Of a stretch of DNA of 64,000 nt, positions 1 to 8,597 are shown in pieces. Location of the stretch: positions 80,629 to 144,628 of the forward strand of contig JAHZIX010000006.1 in NCBI GenBank assembly GCA_022601195.1, given 5' to 3'. Both the position numbers and the translations under genes were made by a program. The notes beneath the pieces are model-generated. The model had not been told where the DNA came from, searched no databases, and saw nothing but the letters and a program-made list of their open reading frames with translations. How positions within the stretch are numbered: position 1 is the first letter of the stretch; each line of letters starts with the position of its first letter. Source of the stretch: Deltaproteobacteria bacterium (lineage in GTDB: Bacteria; Acidobacteriota; Thermoanaerobaculia; Multivoradales; JAHZIX01).

Positions 1-986
1 GAAATCTTGCTGGTTTGGTGTGCCGAAATATCGATCTTTGCTTGAAGCCTTTGAACCCTCCCGGCAATCTCAGTGAGTCTGACCGGCTAACCCAAGACTT
101 ACTCTCTGAGATCGTTCCTTCCATCGAGGATGCCAACGAGACGGTTGTAGCTCTTCGGGGCGAGAGTCGTTGGGTTCAGAACTACGGCCCTCTTTGTCTC
201 AAGGGAGAGAGTGTTTCTAGGAGTCGGCTGAGGGAGGGAGGGGTCTACCTGATCACCGGCGGTCTGGAGGGGGCAGGCCTGCCTCTCGCTGAAGAGCTGA
301 GTCTCGCGGTGCGACCTCGCTTGGTCATTCTGTCCGACCACGAGATCCCTGAGCGAGGCACCTGGGACTCCTGGGTAGAAGATCATGGCGAGACGGATCC
401 CACGAGCCGATCTATCTTTAAGCTCTGCGAGCTCGAGGAGGTAGGGGCTGAGGTACTTGTACTCAAGGCGGATCTCAACGATCCGAGCGAGTTGGAGCTG
501 GTCATCGGGAAAGCTGAGGAGCGGTTTGGACCGCTGCATGGCGTGATTCACTGCATCGGAGGGTGTCCAGTGGGCAATCAAGACGCGGTCGCTTCGGAGC
601 CTACCCCGGAGACCTCCCTTGCTGCCTTAGCCTCTAGAGTGGAAGGGACTCTCTCGTTGGATTGTCTGCTGCGGGGGAGGCCGCTCGACTTCTTTGTCCT
701 ATTTTCCTTGGTCGGCGCAGAGAGAGGGAGAGAGGGAGCCCTTGGGCGGGCTGCTGCAAGCGCCTTTCTCGGCGCTTTCGCTCAGAGTCGTTTCTCTAGA
801 CAGGGTACTCTGGTGGCAGCCATTGACTGGGATTGCCACACCGATCCCGTCTTCAGGTCCGGTGAGATCCGAGGTAAACTGCCAGCTCACCAGATGTTTG
901 ATGTGTTTCGTCGGGTTCTCGATTTGGGAGGAGTCTCCCAAGTCTTGGTTTCGTCCGGCGAAGATCTTTTGAAAGGCAAAGGGTAA
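1..986 (+). CDS. Type I polyketide synthase, C-terminal ketoreductase part (5' truncated by window edge)
   Basis: The reading frame is open from base 3 with no stop or convincing start, so this is the end of a larger protein. It shows the structural half of a PKS ketoreductase (around the residues ETVVALRGESRWVQ) followed by the Rossmann half with an intact nucleotide motif TGGLEGAG and the HGVIH segment. Aligned to active PKS KRs, the catalytic Lys-Ser-Tyr-Asn set is not conserved. The Lys of the KVxG motif is Arg (SRVEG), the second Ser of FSS is Leu (FSLVG), and the Tyr and Asn of YAAANAFL are Arg and Ser (RAAASAFL). It should therefore be a non-reducing KR. The protein stops right after the KR fold, with no acyl carrier or thioesterase domain. 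An MFS exporter follows 77 bp downstream on the same strand. The family call is firm; inactivity is inferred from the residues. Confidence 0.88.
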   Translation, partial: NLAGLVCRNIDLCLKPLNPPGNLSESDRLTQDLLSEIVPSIEDANETVVALRGESRWVQNYGPLCLKGESVSRSRLREGGVYLITGGLEGAGLPLAEELSLAVRPRLVILSDHEIPERGTWDSWVEDHGETDPTSRSIFKLCELEEVGAEVLVLKADLNDPSELELVIGKAEERFGPLHGVIHCIGGCPVGNQDAVASEPTPETSLAALASRVEGTLSLDCLLRGRPLDFFVLFSLVGAERGREGALGRAAASAFLGAFAQSRFSRQGTLVAAIDWDCHTDPVFRSGEIRGKLPAHQMFDVFRRVLDLGGVSQVLVSSGEDLLKGKG

Positions 987-1063
987 GTCGAGCAAGGGCC
1001 GGTAGGCTGCTTTATCTGCGGTCCCGAGTCACAGCTGACTTCCTTTGAGAGGAGCTTCTTTGT

Positions 1064-2479
1064 ATGCATGTTGGTGATGTGGCGGCAGGTGAGGAGGGGC
1101 AGAAGGCGGGGCCAGAGAGTCCCGAAGCTGTGGAACAATCGGCACCAGCGCCGGAGACCCAAGGTCGAAGTGGTACGGCAACTTTTGCCACCATGTGTGC
1201 CGGCCAGATCGTCTCTCTTTTCGGCTCTCGTCTGACCAGTTTCGTGCTCGGAGTTTGGGTCTTTCAAACTACCGGATCAGCTACCAAGTTTTCTCTCTTC
1301 GCCTTCTTTGCCATCGTGCCCCAGTTGGCGCTGAGCCCGATTTCCGGCGCGCTGGTCGACCGGTGGGACCGGCGTTGGGTGATGATTATCAGTGATACTG
1401 GTGCCGCTTTGGGGACCTTGGCCATCATTGGCTTGCTGAGAAGCGACAACCTCGAGATTTGGCATCTCTACGCCGTCACCGCCTTTAGTGCCTGCTTTGG
1501 GGCATTTCAAGGGCCTGCCTTTTTGGCCTCAGTGCCTCTACTGGTTCGCAAGTCTCAGTTGGTTAGAGCCAATGGCATGGCCAGTTTGGGGGCTTCGGGA
1601 TCTCTCATCGTAGCTCCGTTGGTCGCCCCTTTCTTTCTCAGCACGGTCGGCATGTCCGGAGTGATCGCCATCGATCTGCTGACTTTCTTGATCTCAGCGG
1701 TAGTCCTCCTGATGATTCGAATTCCGCGTCCCAAGAAAGTCAGCGTACTCGAGGGTGGAGACAAATCCCTGTTTCGTGAAGCGCTCATGGGGTGGACCTT
1801 CGTCCGCGAGCGAAAAGGCTTCGTGGCTCTTCTGCTGCTGTTCTCGTTTACCAATTTCAACATGGGCCTGATCCACGTCTTGACCACACCCATGGTGCTC
1901 AGTTTTGCCACTGAGATCGAATTAGGGCGGGTGCTCTCCCTGGCAGCCATCGGCATGTTGCTGGGGAGCTTGGCGATCAGCATCTGGGGAGGGGGGCGGA
2001 GAAACCGAGTCACCCTGATACTGATATTTTTTGGCATCCAAGGTCTCGTGCTTACCTTGGGGGGAGTCAAGCCCAGTATTCCGTTGATTTCCGCGGCGGT
2101 GGTGGTCTTTACCTTTTGCACCCCTTTCATCAGCGCCAACGTTCAGGCTACCTGGCAAGCCAAGGTTCCTTTGGACCTCCAAGGCCGCGTTCTCGCTGTC
2201 CGGCGGCTCATCGCTATGGGGAGTCTGCCTCTGGCATACTTGCTCGCAGGGCCTCTGGTGGACCTCGTGTTCGAGCCCCTCTTGGCGCCGGGCGGGCTGT
2301 TGGTGGACTCGGTGGGGCAATACATCGGTGTCGGTCGCGGTCGCGGTATCGGGCTGCTCTTCATGGTCATCGGCTTCTCGGTTCTCACGATGCTAGTTCT
2401 CGTCTCGCGCTACCAACCCCTACGGCGGATCGAAACCGATCTACCGGATATGGTCGGCGACGAGGCGATCACCACCTGA
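1064..2479 (+). CDS. MFS exporter, EntS/MFS_3-like
   Basis: A 471-residue major facilitator with about 12 hydrophobic segments, preceded by a roughly 40-residue hydrophilic Pro/Glu-rich N-terminus. The conserved loop after TM2 reads SGALVDRWDRRWVM, matching the MFS GxLaDRxxRR motif. Members of this enterobactin-exporter-like group often sit beside NRPS and PKS genes. Its place just after the PKS end (gap 77 bp, same strand) suggests it exports that product across the inner membrane. The ATG at 1064 is chosen because GAGAGGAG lies at 1047-1054, about 9 bases upstream. A second transporter of the same group lies at 57448-58797 near the NRPS-PKS. The substrate cannot be told from sequence. Confidence 0.85.
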   Translation: MHVGDVAAGEEGQKAGPESPEAVEQSAPAPETQGRSGTATFATMCAGQIVSLFGSRLTSFVLGVWVFQTTGSATKFSLFAFFAIVPQLALSPISGALVDRWDRRWVMIISDTGAALGTLAIIGLLRSDNLEIWHLYAVTAFSACFGAFQGPAFLASVPLLVRKSQLVRANGMASLGASGSLIVAPLVAPFFLSTVGMSGVIAIDLLTFLISAVVLLMIRIPRPKKVSVLEGGDKSLFREALMGWTFVRERKGFVALLLLFSFTNFNMGLIHVLTTPMVLSFATEIELGRVLSLAAIGMLLGSLAISIWGGGRRNRVTLILIFFGIQGLVLTLGGVKPSIPLISAAVVVFTFCTPFISANVQATWQAKVPLDLQGRVLAVRRLIAMGSLPLAYLLAGPLVDLVFEPLLAPGGLLVDSVGQYIGVGRGRGIGLLFMVIGFSVLTMLVLVSRYQPLRRIETDLPDMVGDEAITT

Positions 2480-2647
2480 GTCGTCGCAGCTCCGGTAGCC
2501 CGATGGCAGAACCGGAAGGGGCTCTCCCGAGCTGAGCTGGAACCCTGCGTTCATTTTGCGTTCATGAAACCATGACAAGGTTGTCTGGTACTCGAGGTCG
2601 TGCCTAGCCGCGGCCTCGAGCGCTGGCGGTGTCATGGAGGTTGTACG

Positions 2648-3691
2648 GTGGTGAATCAAGGTTGGAGTCCTCTGGGCCGGATCGCATTGGTCTTGGCCAT
2701 CTGGGGCGGTATCCCTTCCCAGGGGTTGCAGGCGGAGACGGTCAAAGAAGTTCGAAAAAAGATGGGATCTCGGTTCGAGATCACTGTCGTCCATAACGAC
2801 GAGGCTGCGGCTCAAAAGGCCATCGAAGCTGGTTTCCAAGAGATCGAGCGCATCGAGAATCTCATTTCCAGTTGGCGCGAAGATTCCGAAACCAACCGGA
2901 TTCAGCGCCTCGCCGGCCAGCAGCCGGTGGTGGTTTCCGAGGAGCTATTCGAGCTCATTCGGAGATCTCTCAAAGTCTCTCGACTCACCGACGGTGCCTT
3001 CGACATTACCTTCGCGACGGTTGGGAACCTCTGGGACTTCAAGGCAGCCGAGCCGAAGCTCCCCGCTCAAAGCAAGATCGATCAGGCCCTGAAGGCAGTG
3101 GGGTACCGGAACGTGGTTCTAGACGAGACCAGCCGGACCGTATTCTTGCGCCATCCGGAGACAAGAATCGGATTTGGGGCCATCGGTAAAGGATACGCGG
3201 CGAACCGTACCGTCAAATTGCTCAAGGAATTGGGAGCTCGGGGCGGCGTGGTCAATGCCGGTGGAGATCTCCTCGTCTTTGGACGCCGAGAGGACGGGCA
3301 GGTGTGGCGAGTAGGGATCGCTGACCCGGTGGATAGGGACAGCACCTTCGCCTACCTCAAGGTCACGGATCTGGCGGTCGTCACCTCCGGCGATTACGAG
3401 AGCTTCTTCGTCTTCGACGGAAAGACCTACTCTCATATTCTGGACCCTCGAACGGGTTTTCCTGTGGAGGAGGTTCGGGGCGTGACAGTCCTGTGTCCGG
3501 ATGCAGAGCTAGCCGACGCCCTGGCCACATCCGTCTCGGTTCTCGGAATAAACGAAGGATTAGAGCTCGTCGATCAGCTAACCGGAGTAGAGGCCCTGTT
3601 GGTGGACCGTGCAGGGAATCTACATTCCTCGAGAAACCTGACGACTCTTCTGGAACAGGAAGGTCGCGAAAAGGAGACGACGGATCGATGA
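2648..3691 (+). CDS. apbE: FAD:protein FMN transferase (ApbE family), secreted
   Basis: ApbE enzymes transfer FMN from FAD onto a threonine of exported redox proteins outside the cytoplasmic membrane. The family signatures are all visible: FGAIGKGYAANR, VNAGGDLLVFG, SGDYESFFVF, YSHILDPRTGFPV and DALATSVSVLG. The start is taken as GTG 2648 (the next codon, GTG 2651, is also possible) because GGAGG lies at 2636-2640. This gives a signal peptide ending near LQA before ETVKEV. A longer in-frame GTG at 2600 has no reason to be used. It is the first gene of a four-gene overlapping operon: its TGA overlaps the ATG of the DUF4266 lipoprotein (ATGA). The flavinylated target is not obvious within the window. 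Confidence 0.92.
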   Translation: MVNQGWSPLGRIALVLAIWGGIPSQGLQAETVKEVRKKMGSRFEITVVHNDEAAAQKAIEAGFQEIERIENLISSWREDSETNRIQRLAGQQPVVVSEELFELIRRSLKVSRLTDGAFDITFATVGNLWDFKAAEPKLPAQSKIDQALKAVGYRNVVLDETSRTVFLRHPETRIGFGAIGKGYAANRTVKLLKELGARGGVVNAGGDLLVFGRREDGQVWRVGIADPVDRDSTFAYLKVTDLAVVTSGDYESFFVFDGKTYSHILDPRTGFPVEEVRGVTVLCPDAELADALATSVSVLGINEGLELVDQLTGVEALLVDRAGNLHSSRNLTTLLEQEGREKETTDR

Positions 3692-3939
3692 AGATGCTGA
3701 GCCCGGTTGGGAAGAGCCTGATAGTGAGAAGTTCAACCCTGGTGCTGGTGCTGGTGCTGGTGCTGTCTTCCCTGGGGTGCGCTTCCGTACAGCCCTGGGA
3801 AAAGGACACCTTGGCACTGGGACCCATGGCGGTGGAAGGCTCCCCCTGCCAAGCCTTCGAGCACAATAACGAGGTCTACCGTGAAGGCTCCGTGGGGGCG
3901 AATGGTGGCAAGTCGGGGGGAGGCTGCGGATGCTCTTGA
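3688..3939 (+). CDS. DUF4266 small lipoprotein
   Basis: An 83-residue protein with a hydrophobic leader ending in SSLGC, a probable though imperfect lipobox. It is followed by ASVQPWEKDTLA and a C-terminal Gly/Cys tail SGGGCGCS. The CAxVQPWE start, a His/Glu-rich middle with REG, and the GGGCGC end are the hallmarks of DUF4266. The family has no established function but usually travels with DUF3570, ApbE and a thioredoxin, as here. It overlaps apbE by 4 bases and the DUF3570 gene by 10 bases, which implies translational coupling. The leader is encoded by a run of CTGGTG hexamers. The two C-terminal cysteines could bind metal or be partners of the operon's thioredoxin; that is speculation. Confidence 0.82.
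   Translation: MKMLSPVGKSLIVRSSTLVLVLVLVLSSLGCASVQPWEKDTLALGPMAVEGSPCQAFEHNNEVYREGSVGANGGKSGGGCGCS
3739..3765 (+). repeat. Hexanucleotide microsatellite (CTGGTG)4.5 in a signal peptide
   Basis: Four and a half perfect copies of CTGGTG encode alternating Leu-Val in the hydrophobic core of the DUF4266 lipoprotein leader. Gain or loss of units would keep the frame but change leader length. Confidence 0.9.
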
Positions 3940-5120
3940 GGAGAGCCGGTCTCCGGCTGTTGTTGCTGACCTATATTCTGTTGGCTTCAACCAGCCTTTT
4001 GGCCCAATCGGCCCCACCGGTTGCACCCGCAGACCCGGAGGACGGACAAGGCATCGATGTGGACTTCCTGTTCAACTACTACGATCAGGATGGAAATCGC
4101 TCCCCGGTAACCGGAGGCATCGGAAGCGAAGATCTACAAGTCATCACTCCGGTCATCGTTCTCAAGTGGCAGAAAAGCGATCGCTGGAGTTTCTCGAGCA
4201 ATTTGGGTGTAGACAACATCACTTCTGCCTCTACCGACAATATTGACGACGATGTGAGTAGCGCTTCGCGGTTAGACAATCGAGCCCATGTGACCTTCGC
4301 TGCCAATCGAACCGCCGAGAGCCAGAGAGTGGGTTTCAATCTTGGTTTTTCCAAGGAGTATGACTACAGCTCATTCTCCGGTGGATTGAGCTGGAGCCGA
4401 GATTTCAATCAGAAGAATACGACTCTCTCTGCCAGTCTTCAGCACTACTCAGACACGGTAGAGCTCTACGACATCGACGGAGTGCTGCGGGGAGAGGATG
4501 ATCGCACGACGACAGACTTCTCCCTTTCCGTCACTCAGGTGTTGGGAAAGCGGACGGTCGGTACCTTGGAGCTGTATTCCAGTCAACAAGATGGCTTTCT
4601 ATCGACCCCCTTTCATGAGGTGATTCTGGCCGATGGTGTTGGAGGTCTCTCTGGAGAGCGAGTCGCCGAGAGGTTGCCCGATACCCGTAGCCGAATGGCT
4701 GTGGGGCTGCATCTCAATCATGCCTTTTCCAAGAAGGTGGTGCAGCGGGGGAGCCTTCGTTTCTACGACGACGATTGGGGAGTCACCTCCATGACCCTCA
4801 GCCTAGAGACTCACTTCCGTTTGCCCACTCGGCTCGAGATGTGGGCTTTCCCCATCTTGCGTTACTACGATCAAGATGAAAGCGATTACTATGGAGCTCC
4901 TAGGGTTTTCACCCTCGCAGACCCGTTCTTTACTGCGGATCGCGATTTGGGTGAGTTCAGTGGGGAGAAATTCGGTGTGGGCTGGAAAGTGAATCTCGGA
5001 CGCCGAAAGGGAGGGGTGCTCCGTAGCTTGAGGAGCTTCGAGACCCGCATCACCTCCTACTCTCAGGACGATGGCTTCGATGCCCTTTCGGTCTCTTGGG
5101 GAGTGGGATGGAGCTTCTAA
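3930..5120 (+). CDS. DUF3570 outer-membrane beta-barrel protein
   Basis: A 396-residue protein with a signal peptide (LLLLTYILLASTSLLAQS) and a body of alternating polar and aromatic beta-strand residues, ending in VGWSF. A C-terminal aromatic residue is the usual barrel-assembly signal. The acidic N-terminal segment IDVDFLFNYYDQDGNRSPV and the overall pattern match DUF3570, a family of predicted outer-membrane barrels of unknown cargo. It overlaps the DUF4266 gene upstream (10 bases) and the thioredoxin gene downstream (13 bases). The fixed set ApbE/DUF4266/DUF3570/thioredoxin suggests an envelope redox or maturation module in which this is the outer-membrane component. That role is inferred from context. 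Confidence 0.83.
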   Translation: MLLRRAGLRLLLLTYILLASTSLLAQSAPPVAPADPEDGQGIDVDFLFNYYDQDGNRSPVTGGIGSEDLQVITPVIVLKWQKSDRWSFSSNLGVDNITSASTDNIDDDVSSASRLDNRAHVTFAANRTAESQRVGFNLGFSKEYDYSSFSGGLSWSRDFNQKNTTLSASLQHYSDTVELYDIDGVLRGEDDRTTTDFSLSVTQVLGKRTVGTLELYSSQQDGFLSTPFHEVILADGVGGLSGERVAERLPDTRSRMAVGLHLNHAFSKKVVQRGSLRFYDDDWGVTSMTLSLETHFRLPTRLEMWAFPILRYYDQDESDYYGAPRVFTLADPFFTADRDLGEFSGEKFGVGWKVNLGRRKGGVLRSLRSFETRITSYSQDDGFDALSVSWGVGWSF

Positions 5121-5689
5121 AGTGGGCCACCGGCCGATTCTTGGTGGCGGCAATCCTTTTCTTATTTGCCGGTGGGGTAGCGGTGCAGGCCGAGGAGACG
5201 GATCAGCATGGTCGTAGTCACCGTTGGAAGGGGCCTTCGACGAGCTACACTCTGATCGATTTTTCGGCCTCCTGGTGTGTGCCTTGTCGCAAGAGCTTGC
5301 CCCGCTTGGAGACCTTGGCCAAAGACACTCCGAATCTGCAGGTCCTCGTAGTGAGCGTCGACGACGAAATCGCCGGCAGAGATGCCCTGGTTGAGGACCT
5401 GGGCTTAACACTTCCAGTGGTGTGGGATGGTCGTTATGCCATCGCTCAACATCACAAGCCCGCAGGGATGCCTTCGACCGTCATTCTCGACCCTTCCGGG
5501 GCCGAAATATTTCGGGAAGAAGGCTACAGCGAAAAGAAATGGCGCCAGCTGGTGGACTTCGTCGAGCACTTACCGCTGGCCTCAGCGGCTGAGAGACCTA
5601 TGTCTTCCCAGCGGCCTAAGCCTCCCCAGCGAGCGATGCCATCCCCACTGCTTAGGCCATCCCGACAGCCTGCGCATCCCTCAGGCTAA
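5108..5689 (+). CDS. Secreted thioredoxin-like protein (TlpA/DsbE type)
   Basis: A 193-residue protein with a signal peptide or anchor (FLVAAILFLFAGGVAVQA) and a thioredoxin fold. The redox motif WCVPC places Cys57 and Cys60, and the cis-proline loop reads AGMPST. It probably keeps thiols of envelope proteins reduced, the DUF4266 cysteines being possible clients. ATG 5108 lies inside the end of the DUF3570 gene (13-base overlap); an in-frame ATG at 5096 is also possible. The C-terminal 30 or so residues (Pro/Arg/Ser-rich) are atypical. The last 38 bases overlap the 3' end of ileS on the other strand, so the tail may be recently extended. Confidence 0.88.
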   Translation: MELLKWATGRFLVAAILFLFAGGVAVQAEETDQHGRSHRWKGPSTSYTLIDFSASWCVPCRKSLPRLETLAKDTPNLQVLVVSVDDEIAGRDALVEDLGLTLPVVWDGRYAIAQHHKPAGMPSTVILDPSGAEIFREEGYSEKKWRQLVDFVEHLPLASAAERPMSSQRPKPPQRAMPSPLLRPSRQPAHPSG

Positions 5690-8597
5690 GCCAGCCGCCG
5701 TCGCTATACTGCCGAACCGTGGCATCTCTACGCCAGGAACGCTCGCACCGTGGTTCTTGGCGTAGGTCGATGACTTCGATCGTCTCGCCCTGGGGCTGAA
5801 GCTCTACCCGAGATACCCCGAAGATATCGGCAAGATCTTCCCCGAATGGGGCCAAGAGACCCTCCGGGTCCGGAAGTCGTAGGCCGGCATCCAGGGGATT
5901 CTCGATACCACTCCCTTTGGCTCCTTCCAGTGCCTTGAGGGCAGCCTCCCGCACTTCCAGCAATCGCGGCCACGAAGGACTCGCCTCGCCAACGGGTTCC
6001 GAAAAGTGCTGCAGATGAACCGAGCTATCTTCTCCTTCCAAGGCGCGGCTAGCCTCATCGGCAGTATGGGGAAGAATTGGCGCGAGCAATGCTGCGAGCA
6101 CCTCAGTGATCTTCCAGAGGACCGTTTGGGAACGCAGTCTTCGGAGCGAATCGGGCTGGTCGCAATAGAGCCGATCCTTGACCGCATTGAGGTAGAGAGC
6201 CGAGAGCGTGTCATTACAGAAATCGAACAGAAGCAAATGGGCCTGGCGAAATTGATAGGCCTGGTAGGCAGCTTGGACCTCGCGGCTCAGCTGGCGAGTC
6301 TTGGCCAAGGCGTAGGCATCTAGAGACTCCGGAGGCAGGCTCGACAGGTCGACGGCTTGGGAACGGTCGAAGCCGTGGAGGTTGCTCAATAGGAAGCGAA
6401 GAGTATTGCGCACCTTGCGGTAGGACTCCCCCGCGAGCTCAAAATAGCCGAGGTCCACTTTGATATCGTTTTCGAAGGCCAAGGAGCTCACCCACCAACG
6501 GCAGACGTCAGCACCGAAGCGCTTGAGTAGATCCTCCACCGAGAGGGCATTGCCGGAGGACTTGCTCATCTTGCGGCCCTCCTTATCGACCATGAAACCA
6601 TGAGTCAGAAGATCTCGATACGGGGGCTGTCCGGTCACCCCCAGGGCAGGGAGTAGGGATAGCTGAAACCAGCCCCGATGCTGGTCCGAACCTTCCAGAT
6701 AGAGGTCCGCTGGGTAGCCCAGGCTACGACTCCGGAGCACCGCATTCCAAGAAGAGCCGGACTCGAACCAAACATCGAAGATGTCGTACATCTTGGTGAG
6801 AGTCGACCTATCGAGGTCCGAGGGAGCTTCCGGGTCCGAGGCCGGGTCGTAGCTCGCCAGCAGAGTCGCCGGTTCCTGGGTGAACCAGGCATCACTGCCC
6901 TGGGTCCGGAAAGCCTCTGCCACCGCCCGAGTCGACGCGGCGGTGAGAAAGGTGCTGCCGTCGGGCCGGCGGAAGGCCGGAATGGGCAGGCCCCAGGCTC
7001 TTTGGCGGGAAATGCACCAATCCGGGCGAGACTCCAACATTCCCCGAAGGCGTTTCGCGCCCCACGCAGGGATAAACCGGATTTCCTTCTCGCAGGCCTC
7101 CAAGGAGCGTGACCGCAGAGACCCCCGTGCGGAGCTCTGAGAGCCTTCGGAGTCCTGAGAGGCAAGTGAATCGAGCTCTAGGTCGACCCCGATGAACCAC
7201 TGCTCCGTGCCGCGAAAGATGACGGGTGTCTTGGAGCGCCAATCATGGGGGTAGGAGTGAACGAATTGTTGGTGGTGAAAGAGGTGCCCCGACTCCCGCA
7301 AATGGTCGATGACCTTATCGTTACCATCCCATACGGCGAGACCTTGGAGCCATTCCGGCGCCGTCTCGTCAAAAGTGCCGTCGCCCCGCACCGGGGAGTA
7401 GACCTCGATCCCTTCTCGTTGACCGGTTAGATAATCGTCCTGACCGTGACCGGGGGCCGTGTGGACCAAGCCAGTGCCGTCTTCCAAGGTGACGTAGTCT
7501 GCCTCGACGATGCGGCCACCGCCTGGGCAAAAGGGATGGTGGTATTCGAGGCTCAGTAGCGCATCACCGGGTACCCGGGCGAGGACTTCGACCTGAGTCG
7601 TACCAGCGGTTTCGGTGACCTTTTCGAGAAGTTTGGAAGCGACTACAGCGAGGCGACCATCGAGGCGAACCAGAGCGTATTCGAAGTCCTTGTGGACGGC
7701 GATGAGGCGGTTGGCCGGCAGCGTCCAAGGGGTGGTGGTCCAGATCATGAACGAGACCGGCTCCACCTCCGGCGATGAGGGTTGGCCAAAGGCTCTCAAA
7801 AGTGCCGCGGCATCGACAGCCTCAAAAAGGACGAAGATAGAGGGATCTTCTCGGTCGCGATACTCCAGCTCGGCCTCTGCCAAGGCGGTCTCGTTGGCGA
7901 TGGACCAGTGAACGGGTTTGAGGGCGCGGTAGACCAGCCCCTGGTTTACCAGGTCGGCGAAGACGCCCAGCACCTCTGCTTCGTAGGCCGGATTCATGGT
8001 CATGTAGGGGTGATCGTAGTCCCCCAGAGTGAGCAATCTCTGTAGCTGCTCGGATTGCAGAGTTTTCTGTTTGGTGGCGTAGCGGGCGCACTCACGGCGA
8101 ACGGCCATGCGCCGCTGATCCTCGTTGAGGGAGTTGATCTTGTCGATTTTTCCTGCTGCCACTAGATCCTGAAGCACTTTGTGCTCGATGGGGAGACCGT
8201 GGCAGTCCCAGCCCGGAATGAACTCGCATCGTTGGCCGCCCAGATTGCGGCTGCGGACGATGATGTCCTTCAATACTTTGTTCAGCAGGTGCCCGACGTG
8301 GATAGCGCCGTTGGCGTAGGGAGGACCATCATGGAACACGAAGGCCCGGTCGCCTTGGCGGCTGTCGAGAATCTGGTCATAGAGCTTTTCCTGGGACCAT
8401 CGCTTTTGGGATTGGGGCTCGTTCTGCGCTAGGTTGGCCCGCATGGGGAAAGATGTCTTGGGTAGGTTCAAGCTCTTCTTGTACTTGGTCTTGCGCTCTT
8501 TCGGGGTGAGGACTGCTTCGCCGGAGGCGCTGCCGTGAGGGCTGGTCTCCGATGGGGAGGAAGCAGGGGGTGAAGAAGGATTTGTCGGCTCGCTCAT
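5652..8597 (-). CDS. ileS: Isoleucyl-tRNA synthetase
   Basis: A 981-residue class I synthetase that charges tRNA-Ile. Visible motifs are the HIGH-type AIHVGHLLNK, the KMSKS loop GRKMSKSSGN, and the WTTTPWTLPANR segment of the CP1 editing domain. The start at 8597 (MSEPTNPSSPPASS) gives a Ser/Pro-rich N-terminal extension of about 50 residues before the core. The frame stays open 88 codons further upstream, but that part does not look like synthetase. The C-terminal zinc knuckle, normally CxxCW followed by CxxC, is degenerate: only CERSW remains (Cys951, Ser954) with no later cysteine. The gene lies downstream of the Fur-family gene on the same strand and overlaps the thioredoxin gene tail to tail by 38 bases. 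Confidence 0.97.
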   Translation of the reverse strand: MSEPTNPSSPPASSPSETSPHGSASGEAVLTPKERKTKYKKSLNLPKTSFPMRANLAQNEPQSQKRWSQEKLYDQILDSRQGDRAFVFHDGPPYANGAIHVGHLLNKVLKDIIVRSRNLGGQRCEFIPGWDCHGLPIEHKVLQDLVAAGKIDKINSLNEDQRRMAVRRECARYATKQKTLQSEQLQRLLTLGDYDHPYMTMNPAYEAEVLGVFADLVNQGLVYRALKPVHWSIANETALAEAELEYRDREDPSIFVLFEAVDAAALLRAFGQPSSPEVEPVSFMIWTTTPWTLPANRLIAVHKDFEYALVRLDGRLAVVASKLLEKVTETAGTTQVEVLARVPGDALLSLEYHHPFCPGGGRIVEADYVTLEDGTGLVHTAPGHGQDDYLTGQREGIEVYSPVRGDGTFDETAPEWLQGLAVWDGNDKVIDHLRESGHLFHHQQFVHSYPHDWRSKTPVIFRGTEQWFIGVDLELDSLASQDSEGSQSSARGSLRSRSLEACEKEIRFIPAWGAKRLRGMLESRPDWCISRQRAWGLPIPAFRRPDGSTFLTAASTRAVAEAFRTQGSDAWFTQEPATLLASYDPASDPEAPSDLDRSTLTKMYDIFDVWFESGSSWNAVLRSRSLGYPADLYLEGSDQHRGWFQLSLLPALGVTGQPPYRDLLTHGFMVDKEGRKMSKSSGNALSVEDLLKRFGADVCRWWVSSLAFENDIKVDLGYFELAGESYRKVRNTLRFLLSNLHGFDRSQAVDLSSLPPESLDAYALAKTRQLSREVQAAYQAYQFRQAHLLLFDFCNDTLSALYLNAVKDRLYCDQPDSLRRLRSQTVLWKITEVLAALLAPILPHTADEASRALEGEDSSVHLQHFSEPVGEASPSWPRLLEVREAALKALEGAKGSGIENPLDAGLRLPDPEGLLAPFGEDLADIFGVSRVELQPQGETIEVIDLRQEPRCERSWRRDATVRQYSDGGWLSLRDAQAVGMA

